This document shows, one piece after another, positions 37,053-45,978 of a DNA stretch of 64,000 bases. The stretch comes from Stentor roeselii (Eukaryota > Ciliophora > Heterotrichea > Heterotrichida > Stentoridae). The notes beneath the pieces are model-generated. The model had not been told where the DNA came from and did no database searches. It saw only the letters and a list, made by a program, of their open reading frames with translations. Each line of letters opens with the position of its first letter. The first letter of the stretch is position 1. The stretch spans positions 62,001-126,000 of the forward strand of contig RSEH01000085.1 of assembly GCA_006503475.1 (NCBI GenBank), written 5' to 3'. Position numbers and translations under genes: made by a program.

Positions 37053-37230
37053 TTATTATTTGATAATAAACTCAAATATTAGATGGAGTAAAATGGATAT
37101 CATCAGATAAATTTTATATTCAGAAAAATTAATCTATTGCAAGTTCTTCTTAAATAAATTCATCATCAATTTGTTAAAACTTCAATCCCCTGAATTTTCT
37201 CTACAAACATTCCCTTAATAATAACCCAAA

Positions 37231-38451
37231 ATGGGAGCCAAGAACAGTCGTCGTGAAAAAGTGAAAAAAGAGTACCTAAAAGTGATAGAATCTAAAAAAA
37301 AAGACTACTACCGAAAGCATTCCGACCTAATAAACTCCTGCGACTTTCGAGTAAGTAATAATCAGAACTGGAAAGACTTCATAGTGCAAGAAATAGACCT
37401 GGTGCAAGAAAAGTTTCCTCATTCAGACTGGCCAAAGCATCTAAAACGTCATTCAAAGTCCTGGAGTACAATGAAAGACCATAAATGGAGATCAAACGTG
37501 CTTTGGTACGACTATCTTCAATCCCGCAAGACAATAGTCAATGAAAACAAGCCAACCTTAACAACAATAGACAACGCGCCGATCCCTTCATATCAAAACT
37601 CTTTCGAAGCAACAAACCTTCTAGAGTTCCTTCACGGGCACTTTTCTAATACAAAAGAACATTTCGTCGCTTCCATGATCGTCGTTTTCAATGAATCCTT
37701 TGTAAGTGAGTACATGAAACCAGGAAGCAACAAGGGAAACGATATCGAAGACCATTCAAATCCAGTCCTTTCTGCATTAGTTGATGAAATCAAAGCTTTT
37801 GTCATGTTGGTGCTTCAGTCCATGATTCATTACTATGGAGGAGTCGTTTCTAAGATCATTGAAGAAAAACCTGGAGAAATGTATGACTTGATATTGGAAG
37901 AAGTCTTCACTGACAAGTTGCAAAACTGTCTTTTAACTAGTTTTTCATCAGTGAATCTAGAATACGAAAAAAACTACCGTCAAAAAATAGAAGAATATTC
38001 AGATCTCACCTGTGCAGACCTTGGAATTGAGAGAAAGTTCCAAATTGACTCTGGAGATGCGGATCGGTCTACAGGGTATAAAAAAGCGATCAACAAGTTA
38101 AAAGAACTGGAAATCAACTACTCACCTTTAAAAAAATTAGGAATAATCATCGCGACCACTCGCTTGATCTGTGAATGTGTCGATGACTACTGGAAAGATG
38201 ACTTGAGTATGAGCAAGGAAAACCTCGTGATTGACGCGGATCAGATTTTGAGTATTTTTCTTTATATCGTCATTAAGGCAAAGGTTTTCAACCTTAAAGG
38301 CCATGTAGGGCTTATTTATGACTTTGGAAGGAAAATCGTGCAAAATGGACAGATGGGTTATTATGTCACCACCATTGAAGCTTGCATCATGCAGGTTGAA
38401 AATATGGGAACTGAGTTGCTTACAAGGCTGAAAGATTACTCTGATAGATAA
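37231..38451 (+). CDS. VPS9-domain protein (Rab5-type exchange factor), myristoylatable
   Basis: The 406-residue protein starts MGAKNSRR, a good N-myristoylation signal followed by basic residues. The C-terminal third has the VPS9 pattern: DADQILSIFLYIVIKAKVFN, then LKGHVGLIYDFG and YYVTTIEACIMQVENM. VPS9 domains activate Rab5-type GTPases on early endosomes. The upstream helical part (LLEFLHGHFSNTKEHFVASM) would be the stabilising bundle. Its stop is only 5 nt before the start of the next gene, which is also myristoylatable. Confidence 0.85.
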   Translation: MGAKNSRREKVKKEYLKVIESKKKDYYRKHSDLINSCDFRVSNNQNWKDFIVQEIDLVQEKFPHSDWPKHLKRHSKSWSTMKDHKWRSNVLWYDYLQSRKTIVNENKPTLTTIDNAPIPSYQNSFEATNLLEFLHGHFSNTKEHFVASMIVVFNESFVSEYMKPGSNKGNDIEDHSNPVLSALVDEIKAFVMLVLQSMIHYYGGVVSKIIEEKPGEMYDLILEEVFTDKLQNCLLTSFSSVNLEYEKNYRQKIEEYSDLTCADLGIERKFQIDSGDADRSTGYKKAINKLKELEINYSPLKKLGIIIATTRLICECVDDYWKDDLSMSKENLVIDADQILSIFLYIVIKAKVFNLKGHVGLIYDFGRKIVQNGQMGYYVTTIEACIMQVENMGTELLTRLKDYSDR

Positions 38452-38456
38452 TATAA

Positions 38457-39209
38457 ATGGGAAACTCTGAAGTAACACCACCTCCTCCACCACCTGACCC
38501 CAGAATGATGCAGATTTATAATACTAGTACTGGAATGGCGAGAATTCAAGAGATAAGACCTAGGATCCCTGAAAATACTGATACTGAGATTTTGAAAGTT
38601 AAACTTTTGGCTCTCATTGATAGAAGTAAAGTTAGGCTTGTGATGATACAGGATAAATTTTTTCATGTTAATATTTGGGTGCAAGCTTCTGAGTGGAGTC
38701 AACTTGAAGTACGGTTCTATTGTGAAGCTCTTGATATCCTTGAGAGTAAATTAAATGTTAATGGTTTCAGCCGACAAATCGCTCCAACTCCTGGAATGGA
38801 CGTTTTAGTTGAAATGGATTTAAGGAGTTTACAGTATGATCAAATTTTTTCTAGTCATTTGCATCATATAGGAATTGACTTCTTTGCACTGTCTAATTCA
38901 GGAATTGTTCAGCGGTCGCTGTTTCAGCTTACCAGAGTTCGAGAAGAACTAAAACTAAAGCTAAAAAAACAAGTTCATATATCAAACGGAACCCAATCCG
39001 TGGTTTTAGATTTATACGGAATCGGAGGAAAAGACAGTGAAAACACTTGCTTAATCTGCCTATCCGAAATAAGAGACACAATGATATTACCCTGCAGACA
39101 TGTTTGTCTCTGCAACTATTGCTCAATAGCCCTTTCATCACAAATCCGTAAAAGTTGTCCAGTTTGTCGCGGTAACATCATAGAACTGGTTAGAATAAAA
39201 TCAACCTAA
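38457..39209 (+). CDS. MGRN1/RNF157-like RING E3 ligase, myristoylatable
   Basis: The 250-residue protein starts MGNSEV, a myristoylation signal, followed by a proline run. A C-terminal C3HC4 RING follows the mahogunin form: CLICLSEIRDTMILPCRHVC, then LCNYCSIAL and CPVCRGNI. MGRN1-type ligases act at endosomes, for example on TSG101. Start is the ATG at 38457, preceded by TATAA, only 5 nt after the VPS9-gene stop. The first two thirds of the coding sequence are G/T-rich and the last third C/A-rich on the same strand. Confidence 0.9.
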   Translation: MGNSEVTPPPPPPDPRMMQIYNTSTGMARIQEIRPRIPENTDTEILKVKLLALIDRSKVRLVMIQDKFFHVNIWVQASEWSQLEVRFYCEALDILESKLNVNGFSRQIAPTPGMDVLVEMDLRSLQYDQIFSSHLHHIGIDFFALSNSGIVQRSLFQLTRVREELKLKLKKQVHISNGTQSVVLDLYGIGGKDSENTCLICLSEIRDTMILPCRHVCLCNYCSIALSSQIRKSCPVCRGNIIELVRIKST

Positions 39210-39243
39210 TCCTAAATTTCTCTATAATCTAATATTAAAACTC

Positions 39244-40692
39244 ATGCCAGTCGAAGTCCCAGTCCCTGAAATCAACTCATACGAATTGGCTTCCATTGAA
39301 TGGAAGGTCAAAGAAGGAGACTTTGTCTATCAAGAGTCTTTGCTTTGCTCTTTGATTTACTTTCCGAAAGTGACTAGCGCCCTGGCTTTTCTCATGGGCC
39401 AAGCCGCTGAAAAGCCGATGTCGAAACAAGTGTTCAGTCCTATTAAAGGAACTGTTGAAAGCATCAGTTCGAAGGAAAAGGCGAAATCTTTGAAAATTTT
39501 ATGCAAAATCAATCAGGCAAGTGGAAATTCTTGTAGTCATAATGTTGATGTTGAGTATGGACTTATTTGTGTTTTGTGTGGGGAAGAACTTACTAGTGAT
39601 GTTTATCATAAGATGAATATTCCTGAGAAACAGTCTTGTGCAGTTATTAATAGGAATTTGAAGTTCTCGGAATCTATTGCTTCGAATTTAGAGGAGTCGA
39701 AAAAACAGGCGCTGTTGAGGGATAAAAAATTGATACTTGTGCTTGATCTTGATCATACTTTGATTCACTCATCATCAGGTCATAGCTTCTCCCCAGATGT
39801 TTTCAACTTTACAATCGATGGAAACCAGTTATGCACAAAGCTACGCCCTTACCTTTCAGAATTCCTAACCCGCCTATCCAATCTTTACGAGTTCTGCGTT
39901 TACACAATGGGAGGACACAAATACGCAGACCACATAGTCGAGCTTCTTGACCCAGACCACAAATATTTCAGTAGTCGAGTGATTTCAAAGGAGCAGTCAG
40001 AAAAAATTGACCAAAAAGATTTAAAAATTTTTACAAAGTCCAGTGAGTCAATATTTTTGATTTTAGATGATACCACCAAGGTTTGGAATGATTGCGAAAA
40101 TCTTATTGTTGCTGATAGGTTCCTTCATTTTTCTGATGAACAGTATAGAGAAAGGTTTTCAGGTGAGAATGATTGCTATTTGTTGTATATTTCTGATATT
40201 TTCGAAAAGATTCATGAGAAGTTCTTTGAAAGACCTGCACAGGATGTTAGAATCATTTTAAAACAACTAAGTTTTCCTATCCTAGCAGGTTGCGAAATCG
40301 TATTATCAGGTATCATCGATTCAAGAGAGTCTCTGGAAGAAAACGAGTACTACAAAATAATCCAAAAGTTTGGGGGCCAGTGCAGATCCCAAATAAACGA
40401 CCAAACAACTCATGTAGTCGCCAGATTCTTCGGCACTAAAAAGACAAAAACAGCTAAAAAGCAAGGAAAACATGTTGTTAGTTTCTTATGGCTTCATCTT
40501 AGCGTAATGTACTGGCAGCGACTATCAGAGTCTTACTTCACTTTTGAAAATGTAGAGAACTTTGATATACACATGCTGAAGAACATCTTAAATACTAGCC
40601 GAGAAGACCAACTTATTAAAAAAGCGAAAACTGAAGAGTACTCTGCTGATGACCCGGAGTCTGAAAGTGAGTCGAGTGGTTCAAGTGATTAA
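39244..40692 (+). CDS. FCP1-like RNA polymerase II CTD phosphatase with BRCT domain
   Basis: The 482-residue protein has three parts. An N-terminal lipoyl/biotinyl-like region (residues ~1-85) is as in FCP1. The FCP1 homology domain (~160-320) has the acyl-phosphatase motif LDLDHTLIHS, RPYLSEFLTRL and LILDDTTKVW. A BRCT domain lies at ~335-440 (CEIVLSGIIDSRESLE, then GGQCRSQINDQTTHVVA and HVVSFLWLHLSV). FCP1 dephosphorylates Ser2 of the polymerase CTD. The tail is acidic/Ser-rich. It follows the RING gene by 34 nt. Coding skew alternates between G/T-rich and C-rich blocks. Confidence 0.93.
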   Translation: MPVEVPVPEINSYELASIEWKVKEGDFVYQESLLCSLIYFPKVTSALAFLMGQAAEKPMSKQVFSPIKGTVESISSKEKAKSLKILCKINQASGNSCSHNVDVEYGLICVLCGEELTSDVYHKMNIPEKQSCAVINRNLKFSESIASNLEESKKQALLRDKKLILVLDLDHTLIHSSSGHSFSPDVFNFTIDGNQLCTKLRPYLSEFLTRLSNLYEFCVYTMGGHKYADHIVELLDPDHKYFSSRVISKEQSEKIDQKDLKIFTKSSESIFLILDDTTKVWNDCENLIVADRFLHFSDEQYRERFSGENDCYLLYISDIFEKIHEKFFERPAQDVRIILKQLSFPILAGCEIVLSGIIDSRESLEENEYYKIIQKFGGQCRSQINDQTTHVVARFFGTKKTKTAKKQGKHVVSFLWLHLSVMYWQRLSESYFTFENVENFDIHMLKNILNTSREDQLIKKAKTEEYSADDPESESESSGSSD

Positions 40693-41158
40693 TAATTTTA
40701 TAATCCAAGAAGCAAGTCTCTCATGATGCTTAATAATAGAATAGGATGATTATTTAATCTATGGAAGATTTTTTTGATTTTTGTGGGGTGTTATTTTGAG
40801 GAAATTTACTTTTATAGTCTTGAATCTATTTTATTAGCTTTAGAGTAGGCTTTATTAGTCTTTTTGAATATAAAGTCTGTGATTTTGCGATATTTAATTA
40901 TGATTGAATTTAATGATTGTAAGAACTTTCAGTTAGAATCTAATTAAATACTCCTTATTATAAATGTCAAAATTTCAGTAAACTTCCCAATGCAAAGAAG
41001 ATAATAAACATTCTTTACTTGAAATACTCAAATTTTCACTAAAATGTTGGATATTTGATTTCTAAACTTAAAAACATCCAAAGAAGACCATAAAAAATCA
41101 AATAACTTTCAACTAATTTCTTAATCCTTTCAAGACTTTAAAGTGATTAATTAAATTA
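40693..41158. other. Convergent intergenic region
   Basis: This 466-nt region switches from G-rich near the FCP1 stop to C-rich near the kinase stop on the plus strand. This is the pattern expected if 3' flanks are G-rich on the sense strand of each gene. No gene is seen. Confidence 0.65.
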
Positions 41159-43213
41159 TTATCCCAGATATGTATCCCTAACCATACTAACCCTAATAGC
41201 ATCAGGCATAACTTTTTTATCTTCCACAAGTTTCCAATCAATTCCTTGAAAAAACGGATGATTCTTAATTTCTCCAAAACCAGGTCTCTTAGCAGGTTTC
41301 CTATACATCAATTTCTTAATAAGGTCAAGTGCAGGTTTGCTAAGTTCTTTAGAATATGAAAACTTTCCTTCTTTAGCAGCATAAAAAATCGACTCAATAT
41401 TTTGATGATCAAAAGGCAGCTTTCCAGTAAGAATCTCATGAACCACGACTCCTAAAGAATAAACATCTGCCATTTTATTGAACTTTTCACTTGCAACGAT
41501 TTCAGGCGCGATATAAGCAGGAGACCCGACAAGAGTAGAGACGATGTACATGCTCTGCTCGTAGTTCGTGGCCAAGCCGAAGTCCGCTAGTCTTATATGC
41601 CCGGAAGAGTCGATTAAAATATTGCTCGGCTTCAGGTCACGATAAATGACGTCCTTACTGTGAATGAACTCAAGGCCCAGAACTATTTCGCAGATGATCA
41701 ACTTTGCCACTCCTATCGGAATTCTTGACTTTTCCAGCAAAACTTCTAAATCTCCTCCATCACAAAATTCAAGAATCATGTATAAGTTTGTTGAGTTCTC
41801 AAAAGCGGTTTTTAGGTTTAGTACGAAGGGATAGACTAGTTTTCTCATGATTTTTATCTCGGAAACGGCGTATTTTAGCATTTCTTTACGTTTTAGATAA
41901 GCTTTTGAGAGAGATTTCATCGCGAATACCTGTCCTGAGCTTTTTTCTACTACTTTAAAGACGGTTCCATAGCTTCCTGAACCGATTTCTTTTGAAACTT
42001 GGTAGTTTTGAAGAAGATTTTCGCTGTTTTCTTCAAATCCGAAGTCGATTTCTTCTTCTTGGTAGAAGGAAGGTGTGTAAACATTGACTTGCTTATAAAC
42101 CTGGCAATAGTTAATGGCCTGGCAAAGCTGGTCAACCCACTCGTCACGATTTTGAATGTTTTTTGTGTAAAAAAGATGAGAATTGTTTGCGAAGGTTACT
42201 TCGAAATAGAAATGATTACTGATTGTTCGAAGTCCTCTTGTTCTCGGACCTACAAATTCGATTTGAGCGAGTAAAATTGATGATACTGGGCAGGAATAAT
42301 TGAAACAGTCATCTTTTTTTGTAAATTCTTCTAATTGGCCTGAGTCTAGATTTATGTTCATGAAAATTGTAGAGTCTGTCACTCGGAATGGCCTGTGCTT
42401 TTTAAGTTTACCTGAAAAGTTTTGAGGCTTGTTTTTGTTGGTGTACCTTTCAAGATCTCTCATTCCTTGATACTTAGGAATTAATTCAATAATACTATCA
42501 TCCTGTGCCAATTGCAGAGGAATCAACCCTTTAACATTTTCCAAATCAGTAGCCACCCCACAGTTAAGCAGTAAAGAAACAATATCCAAATTATTATTTT
42601 CAACAGCGATATGCAAAGCCGATCCTCTTCTAGTCATTTTATTAATCTGTATACCTGCACTTTTAAGTAAAATCAAAAGACAAGAAGCCTGACAATTAGC
42701 AGCAGCCAAGCTAAGCGGAGTCCAGTCATCAACAGTCTGCAAGTTAAGATTTGCTCCACTATTAATTAAAAACTTGAGAACTTTATCCTTTCCATAAACA
42801 CTTGAATGATGAATCAATCCCCATCCATTGCTATTGACTTTATTTATAAGCTCTTCACATTCACTCTCTTCAAGAATCTTCTGAAGTTCAGAAGGATTAT
42901 CTTTCATCACTGAAGAAATCGCGTCTTCTAAAAGATTTGAAATTTTTAGCTCTGTTGAATCGAAATGATCGACAACTAGATATAAAGTCGCTTTACTTTC
43001 GGTGAAAAAAAATGAAAGGCTTTTGTCGTCTGAAAGAATGATTTTCTCGGTTTTTAAATTGCACTCGAAGTGGAAGGAGGATGTTGAGAGGTTGAATAGG
43101 TCTGATAGCTTTTGTTTTATTGTTTGGATTGTTGTTGAACGACTTTGGATCAGCTTTAGTACGGTGTTTTGGTGAGATGAAATTAGAGATGTGGTTTTTA
43201 TCTTGAGTCTCAT
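41159..43213 (-). CDS. AGC kinase with Ubl-like, ankyrin and PH domains
   Basis: The 684-residue protein has an N-terminal beta-grasp/ubiquitin-like stretch (~1-85), and ankyrin repeats at ~125-250 (GWGLIHHSSVYGKDKVLKFL, WTPLSLAAANCQASCLLILL, SALHIAVENNNLDIVSLLL). A PH-like domain follows at ~265-375, then an AGC kinase at ~405-665 (IGSGSYGTVFK, YRDLKPSNILI, DFGLATNY, VGSPAYIAPE). HRD is YRD, which AGC kinases tolerate. It ends with the kinase-tail element WKLVEDKKVMPDAIRV. Lipid-controlled membrane recruitment is the likely regulation. The domain order is unusual. Confidence 0.9.
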   Translation of the reverse strand: MRLKIKTTSLISSHQNTVLKLIQSRSTTIQTIKQKLSDLFNLSTSSFHFECNLKTEKIILSDDKSLSFFFTESKATLYLVVDHFDSTELKISNLLEDAISSVMKDNPSELQKILEESECEELINKVNSNGWGLIHHSSVYGKDKVLKFLINSGANLNLQTVDDWTPLSLAAANCQASCLLILLKSAGIQINKMTRRGSALHIAVENNNLDIVSLLLNCGVATDLENVKGLIPLQLAQDDSIIELIPKYQGMRDLERYTNKNKPQNFSGKLKKHRPFRVTDSTIFMNINLDSGQLEEFTKKDDCFNYSCPVSSILLAQIEFVGPRTRGLRTISNHFYFEVTFANNSHLFYTKNIQNRDEWVDQLCQAINYCQVYKQVNVYTPSFYQEEEIDFGFEENSENLLQNYQVSKEIGSGSYGTVFKVVEKSSGQVFAMKSLSKAYLKRKEMLKYAVSEIKIMRKLVYPFVLNLKTAFENSTNLYMILEFCDGGDLEVLLEKSRIPIGVAKLIICEIVLGLEFIHSKDVIYRDLKPSNILIDSSGHIRLADFGLATNYEQSMYIVSTLVGSPAYIAPEIVASEKFNKMADVYSLGVVVHEILTGKLPFDHQNIESIFYAAKEGKFSYSKELSKPALDLIKKLMYRKPAKRPGFGEIKNHPFFQGIDWKLVEDKKVMPDAIRVSMVRDTYLG

Positions 43214-43417
43214 TTTTTATTTAAGGTTTCTTGTATTGCGACGGTAAAGCGAGAAAGAAGTGTTTTTATGAATTCAGAAACTTTTTATGATTTCTCATTG
43301 ACTTCTAGATTTTCATGTCATCAAATCTATTAAAATTAGCAGAAAAACCAACATATCCAATTTCTAACATTAACTCATTCATCTAACAATTATTTTCTCC
43401 ATCTTCAAATCTACCAT

Positions 43418-44080
43418 TCAATCCTGCTTAATTCGGCTCAAGTACTTTTGATTCCCAATAAAAATCGCTTTCAAAGTATTATCTTCATAATCCAAAACCC
43501 TTCTCTTCTTCCTATCAACATTCCAATTCGCTTCCTCAATTTTCCTCTCAATCTCCTCAAGTTCGGTATCATTATCCATACAAAAGTATTCCTGATTGAC
43601 CCGACTTTTCAAAATCTCCAAATTTTTCGTAGGTCTGACAGGTGCAGGTCTAGTTAAAAACTCTCTAACTCCAGGTAAATCCTTCGCAGCTCCATAATAA
43701 AGATACCCTTCAGCTCCAGGTATTTCCTGCCCTTGCATATCAACTTGCCTGACAGTGACTTTTTTGAAGTCCGGTCCTCCAAGTTGCCTGATTCTATCTT
43801 CCCAAAGCGACTTTTCCCTGAGTAGTTTGTTTATCTCGTCGTTTAAGGCTCGCACTTTGTGCTCGCCGAGGGCAGCGTTTTGAATGTCAGTGATGAATAA
43901 GGCCATCTCGTACATTATCTGGTATCGCCAGGACATGCACTCGCTAAGACTGTCAGTGTGGAAAGGGTTCTGAGGCCGACGGGTCAACTCGCCGAGGGCC
44001 ATTTCACGTTTCATGTTGACCCAACGATTTAGCATTGCCTGGACTTTGTCTTCTCCTGGAGGTGGTTTTTTCTCACCCAT
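43418..44080 (-). CDS. ISY1: Splicing factor ISY1 homologue
   Basis: The 220-residue protein carries the ISY1 core MSWRYQIMYEMALFITDIQN with AALGEHKVRALNDEINKLLR and WEDRIRQLGGPDFKK. ISY1 belongs to the NineTeen complex and sits near the first-step spliceosome active site. The C-terminal helix region (NWNVDRKKRRVLDYEDN style) is also family-like. In a genome with 15-nt introns, core spliceosome parts are of special interest. The start is the ATG at 44080. Confidence 0.93.
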   Translation of the reverse strand: MGEKKPPPGEDKVQAMLNRWVNMKREMALGELTRRPQNPFHTDSLSECMSWRYQIMYEMALFITDIQNAALGEHKVRALNDEINKLLREKSLWEDRIRQLGGPDFKKVTVRQVDMQGQEIPGAEGYLYYGAAKDLPGVREFLTRPAPVRPTKNLEILKSRVNQEYFCMDNDTELEEIERKIEEANWNVDRKKRRVLDYEDNTLKAIFIGNQKYLSRIKQD

Positions 44081-44194
44081 GGTTTATTGCAAGATGAAAG
44101 GATTTTAGGAAATTTTTAGTTTTTGTGAAGGAAGGTTTTGTATTGATTTTTAGGAATGTTGGAAGAAGAGAATTTTTGGGTTGGAGTGTTTAGG

Positions 44195-44548
44195 TTAGGA
44201 TTCTGATAATGATTTCATTATTTTCAAGTGGTTTAGAAGGCTGGGAAACTGGTCGCTTTCGTCGGCTGGCTTGTCCCAGTTCCAGTATCTGAGATCTGAA
44301 AATGATCCGGTTACTCGAAGGTCAGTCGCTCCTTCGGATATTAGACCTTTTATTTGATCGGGCAGTTTTATTTCTTGACCTTGGAGCTTTCTTCCTAATA
44401 ATGAACCTTCGCTACCGTCTGGAATGTAACCTTGTGAAGTGACTTCACCATTGAAATCGATTATACAAGGCAAAAACTTTACTTGCTTTTCTGATAGTTC
44501 GCTAAATTTTATAGTTCCTATTTTCATCGGTTTATTATCGCAGTGCAT
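44195..44548 (-). CDS. RNASEH2C: Ribonuclease H2 subunit C
   Basis: The 117-residue protein matches the RNase H2C beta-barrel: VKFLPCIIDFNGEV, a central SLLGRKLQGQEIKLP (family form FRGRxLxGxxVxLP) and the C-terminal WNWDKPADESDQFPSLLNH. RNase H2 removes ribonucleotides from DNA; subunit C is non-catalytic and holds subunits A and B together. The family's acidic insert is missing, making this a compact version. The ATG at 44548 is used; another in-frame ATG at 44527 is possible. Confidence 0.88.
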   Translation of the reverse strand: MHCDNKPMKIGTIKFSELSEKQVKFLPCIIDFNGEVTSQGYIPDGSEGSLLGRKLQGQEIKLPDQIKGLISEGATDLRVTGSFSDLRYWNWDKPADESDQFPSLLNHLKIMKSLSES

Positions 44549-44892
44549 GCATCAAACCAGATTATCATATAAATCTCTCTCAAAGAGCAACAGCAAAAGT
44601 GTCTCCAAAAACTAAACCCGCCTAACCCATATTCGATAAACCTATTCAAACTACCGAAATCTTTCCCTCTAAACCCAAGTAATAATTCAATTCCTTAAAT
44701 CTCTACAAACATAAAATAATCTACATCTAAGCACTTAAACTACTGATTTTCAGTAATTTCTCCAAATCTTTCCAAACTCAAAGCAATTCACAGATTTTCC
44801 AACGATTCCAAATCGTTTCAGTAGTTTTCCATGCGAGCGCCCTATTAAAATGTCTAATTTTCTAATCTGACCAGAACGACATAAATATCGAA
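44549..44892. other. Divergent intergenic region
   Basis: This 344-nt region lies between the RNase H2C and TPR-like gene starts. It is C/A-rich on the plus strand with few G. No gene is accepted. Confidence 0.6.
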
Positions 44893-45642
44893 ATGAAATT
44901 CCAGAATAAAGGCAAATCAAGCCACAACAAACCTTCTGACCCAGAGGCTCCAGAATATTTGAAAGACTTCGACAACAGTCTTCCATTACCGAAAGGAAAT
45001 TCGCCTTATGCCTTGGCGAAAAGGGCGGAATACATACACAAAGACTTAGAACTGGCGAAGCTCTACTACCAACAAGCAATAAAGCAAGGAGACCGCGTGG
45101 AAAGTGCGATCAAGGACATTGCAAGCATCCTTCATCAACTTGGGCAAACATCCCAAGCATGCCAATTTTTATCAGAACATCAGAAATTTTTCAAAGATCA
45201 CAAAAGATTCGAAAACCTGCTGTCAAGCCTCCAGCGGCAAATCGTCCCATCTGAAAACTGCTTGAAACGCATACTGAAACTCTTCCCAGTCGATGAACTT
45301 GCCAAAGAACAAGACGTGAGAGTTCTTTTTAAAAATGTCTCCAGAGTTCTTGAAATGGAATTCCACTATCACAACAATGTCCGATGCGCTTTTTTGAAAT
45401 TTCAAAGTCATTCTTCAGCGAGAAAAACGTTGGAAGGACTTTTGAACTGGGATAATCATCGAGTTGAGTGGGTCTCTTGCCAGGAACTCGAGGATATCAA
45501 GAACTTGGAATTTTGGACTTTCGCTTTGGACACTGCTCAGCCTGCCCTGTCCAGAGGCACTTCTACTGATGAAGATACGGCGAAGAAGTTGATTGGCATG
45601 GAATTGTTCGTGGCTTTGAACGAAGACAATCAGTCTTCATAA
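44893..45642 (+). CDS. TPR-like helical protein with possible RRM-like tail
   Basis: This is a 249-residue protein. Residues ~40-115 form paired helices of TPR type (AKLYYQQAIKQGDRVESAIK, DIASILHQLGQTSQACQFL). Residues ~145-195 look like a small alpha/beta fold with RRM-like spacing (RVLFKNVSRVLEMEF, then CAFLKFQSHSSARKTLEGL). I cannot name the family. An RNA-related adaptor is possible, but this is inference from the fold pattern only. Confidence 0.75.
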   Translation: MKFQNKGKSSHNKPSDPEAPEYLKDFDNSLPLPKGNSPYALAKRAEYIHKDLELAKLYYQQAIKQGDRVESAIKDIASILHQLGQTSQACQFLSEHQKFFKDHKRFENLLSSLQRQIVPSENCLKRILKLFPVDELAKEQDVRVLFKNVSRVLEMEFHYHNNVRCAFLKFQSHSSARKTLEGLLNWDNHRVEWVSCQELEDIKNLEFWTFALDTAQPALSRGTSTDEDTAKKLIGMELFVALNEDNQSS

Positions 45643-45978
45643 TAATTTTCTTAGTATATTCTTTGATAGCAGAAAAAATAGTGTTTTTGGAAGTTTGGTT
45701 TTCCATCATCCTTTTTACGATTATTTTTTAAATTAAACTATGGAAGATGGAAGAGTAGCTCGGGTGGAAAACTGAGGAAATGAGGATGGGATTAGAAAAG
45801 GAAGAAGAAAAGAGGAAATGAAGAGTTGAGGATGAAACTTTGGAGATTAGGGTTTAGAAGTTTTAGAGGTTGAAGGTAGGAAGATTTTAGACAGTTATTT
45901 TCATTCTTTGAATTTTTTGATGTCTAGAGCTGAGTTTCTTAAAAGGTTATCTTTCACTGTATTTAAACTTAATTATCC
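45643..45978. other. Convergent intergenic region
   Basis: This 336-nt region is strongly G-rich and C-poor on the plus strand, especially 45740-45900, with GGAAG/GAGG repeats of low complexity. No gene is seen. Confidence 0.6.

Noticed and set aside
44750-45079. Minus-strand frame overlapping the TPR-like gene
   Set aside because: It overlaps a better-supported coding frame and has no recognisable domain.
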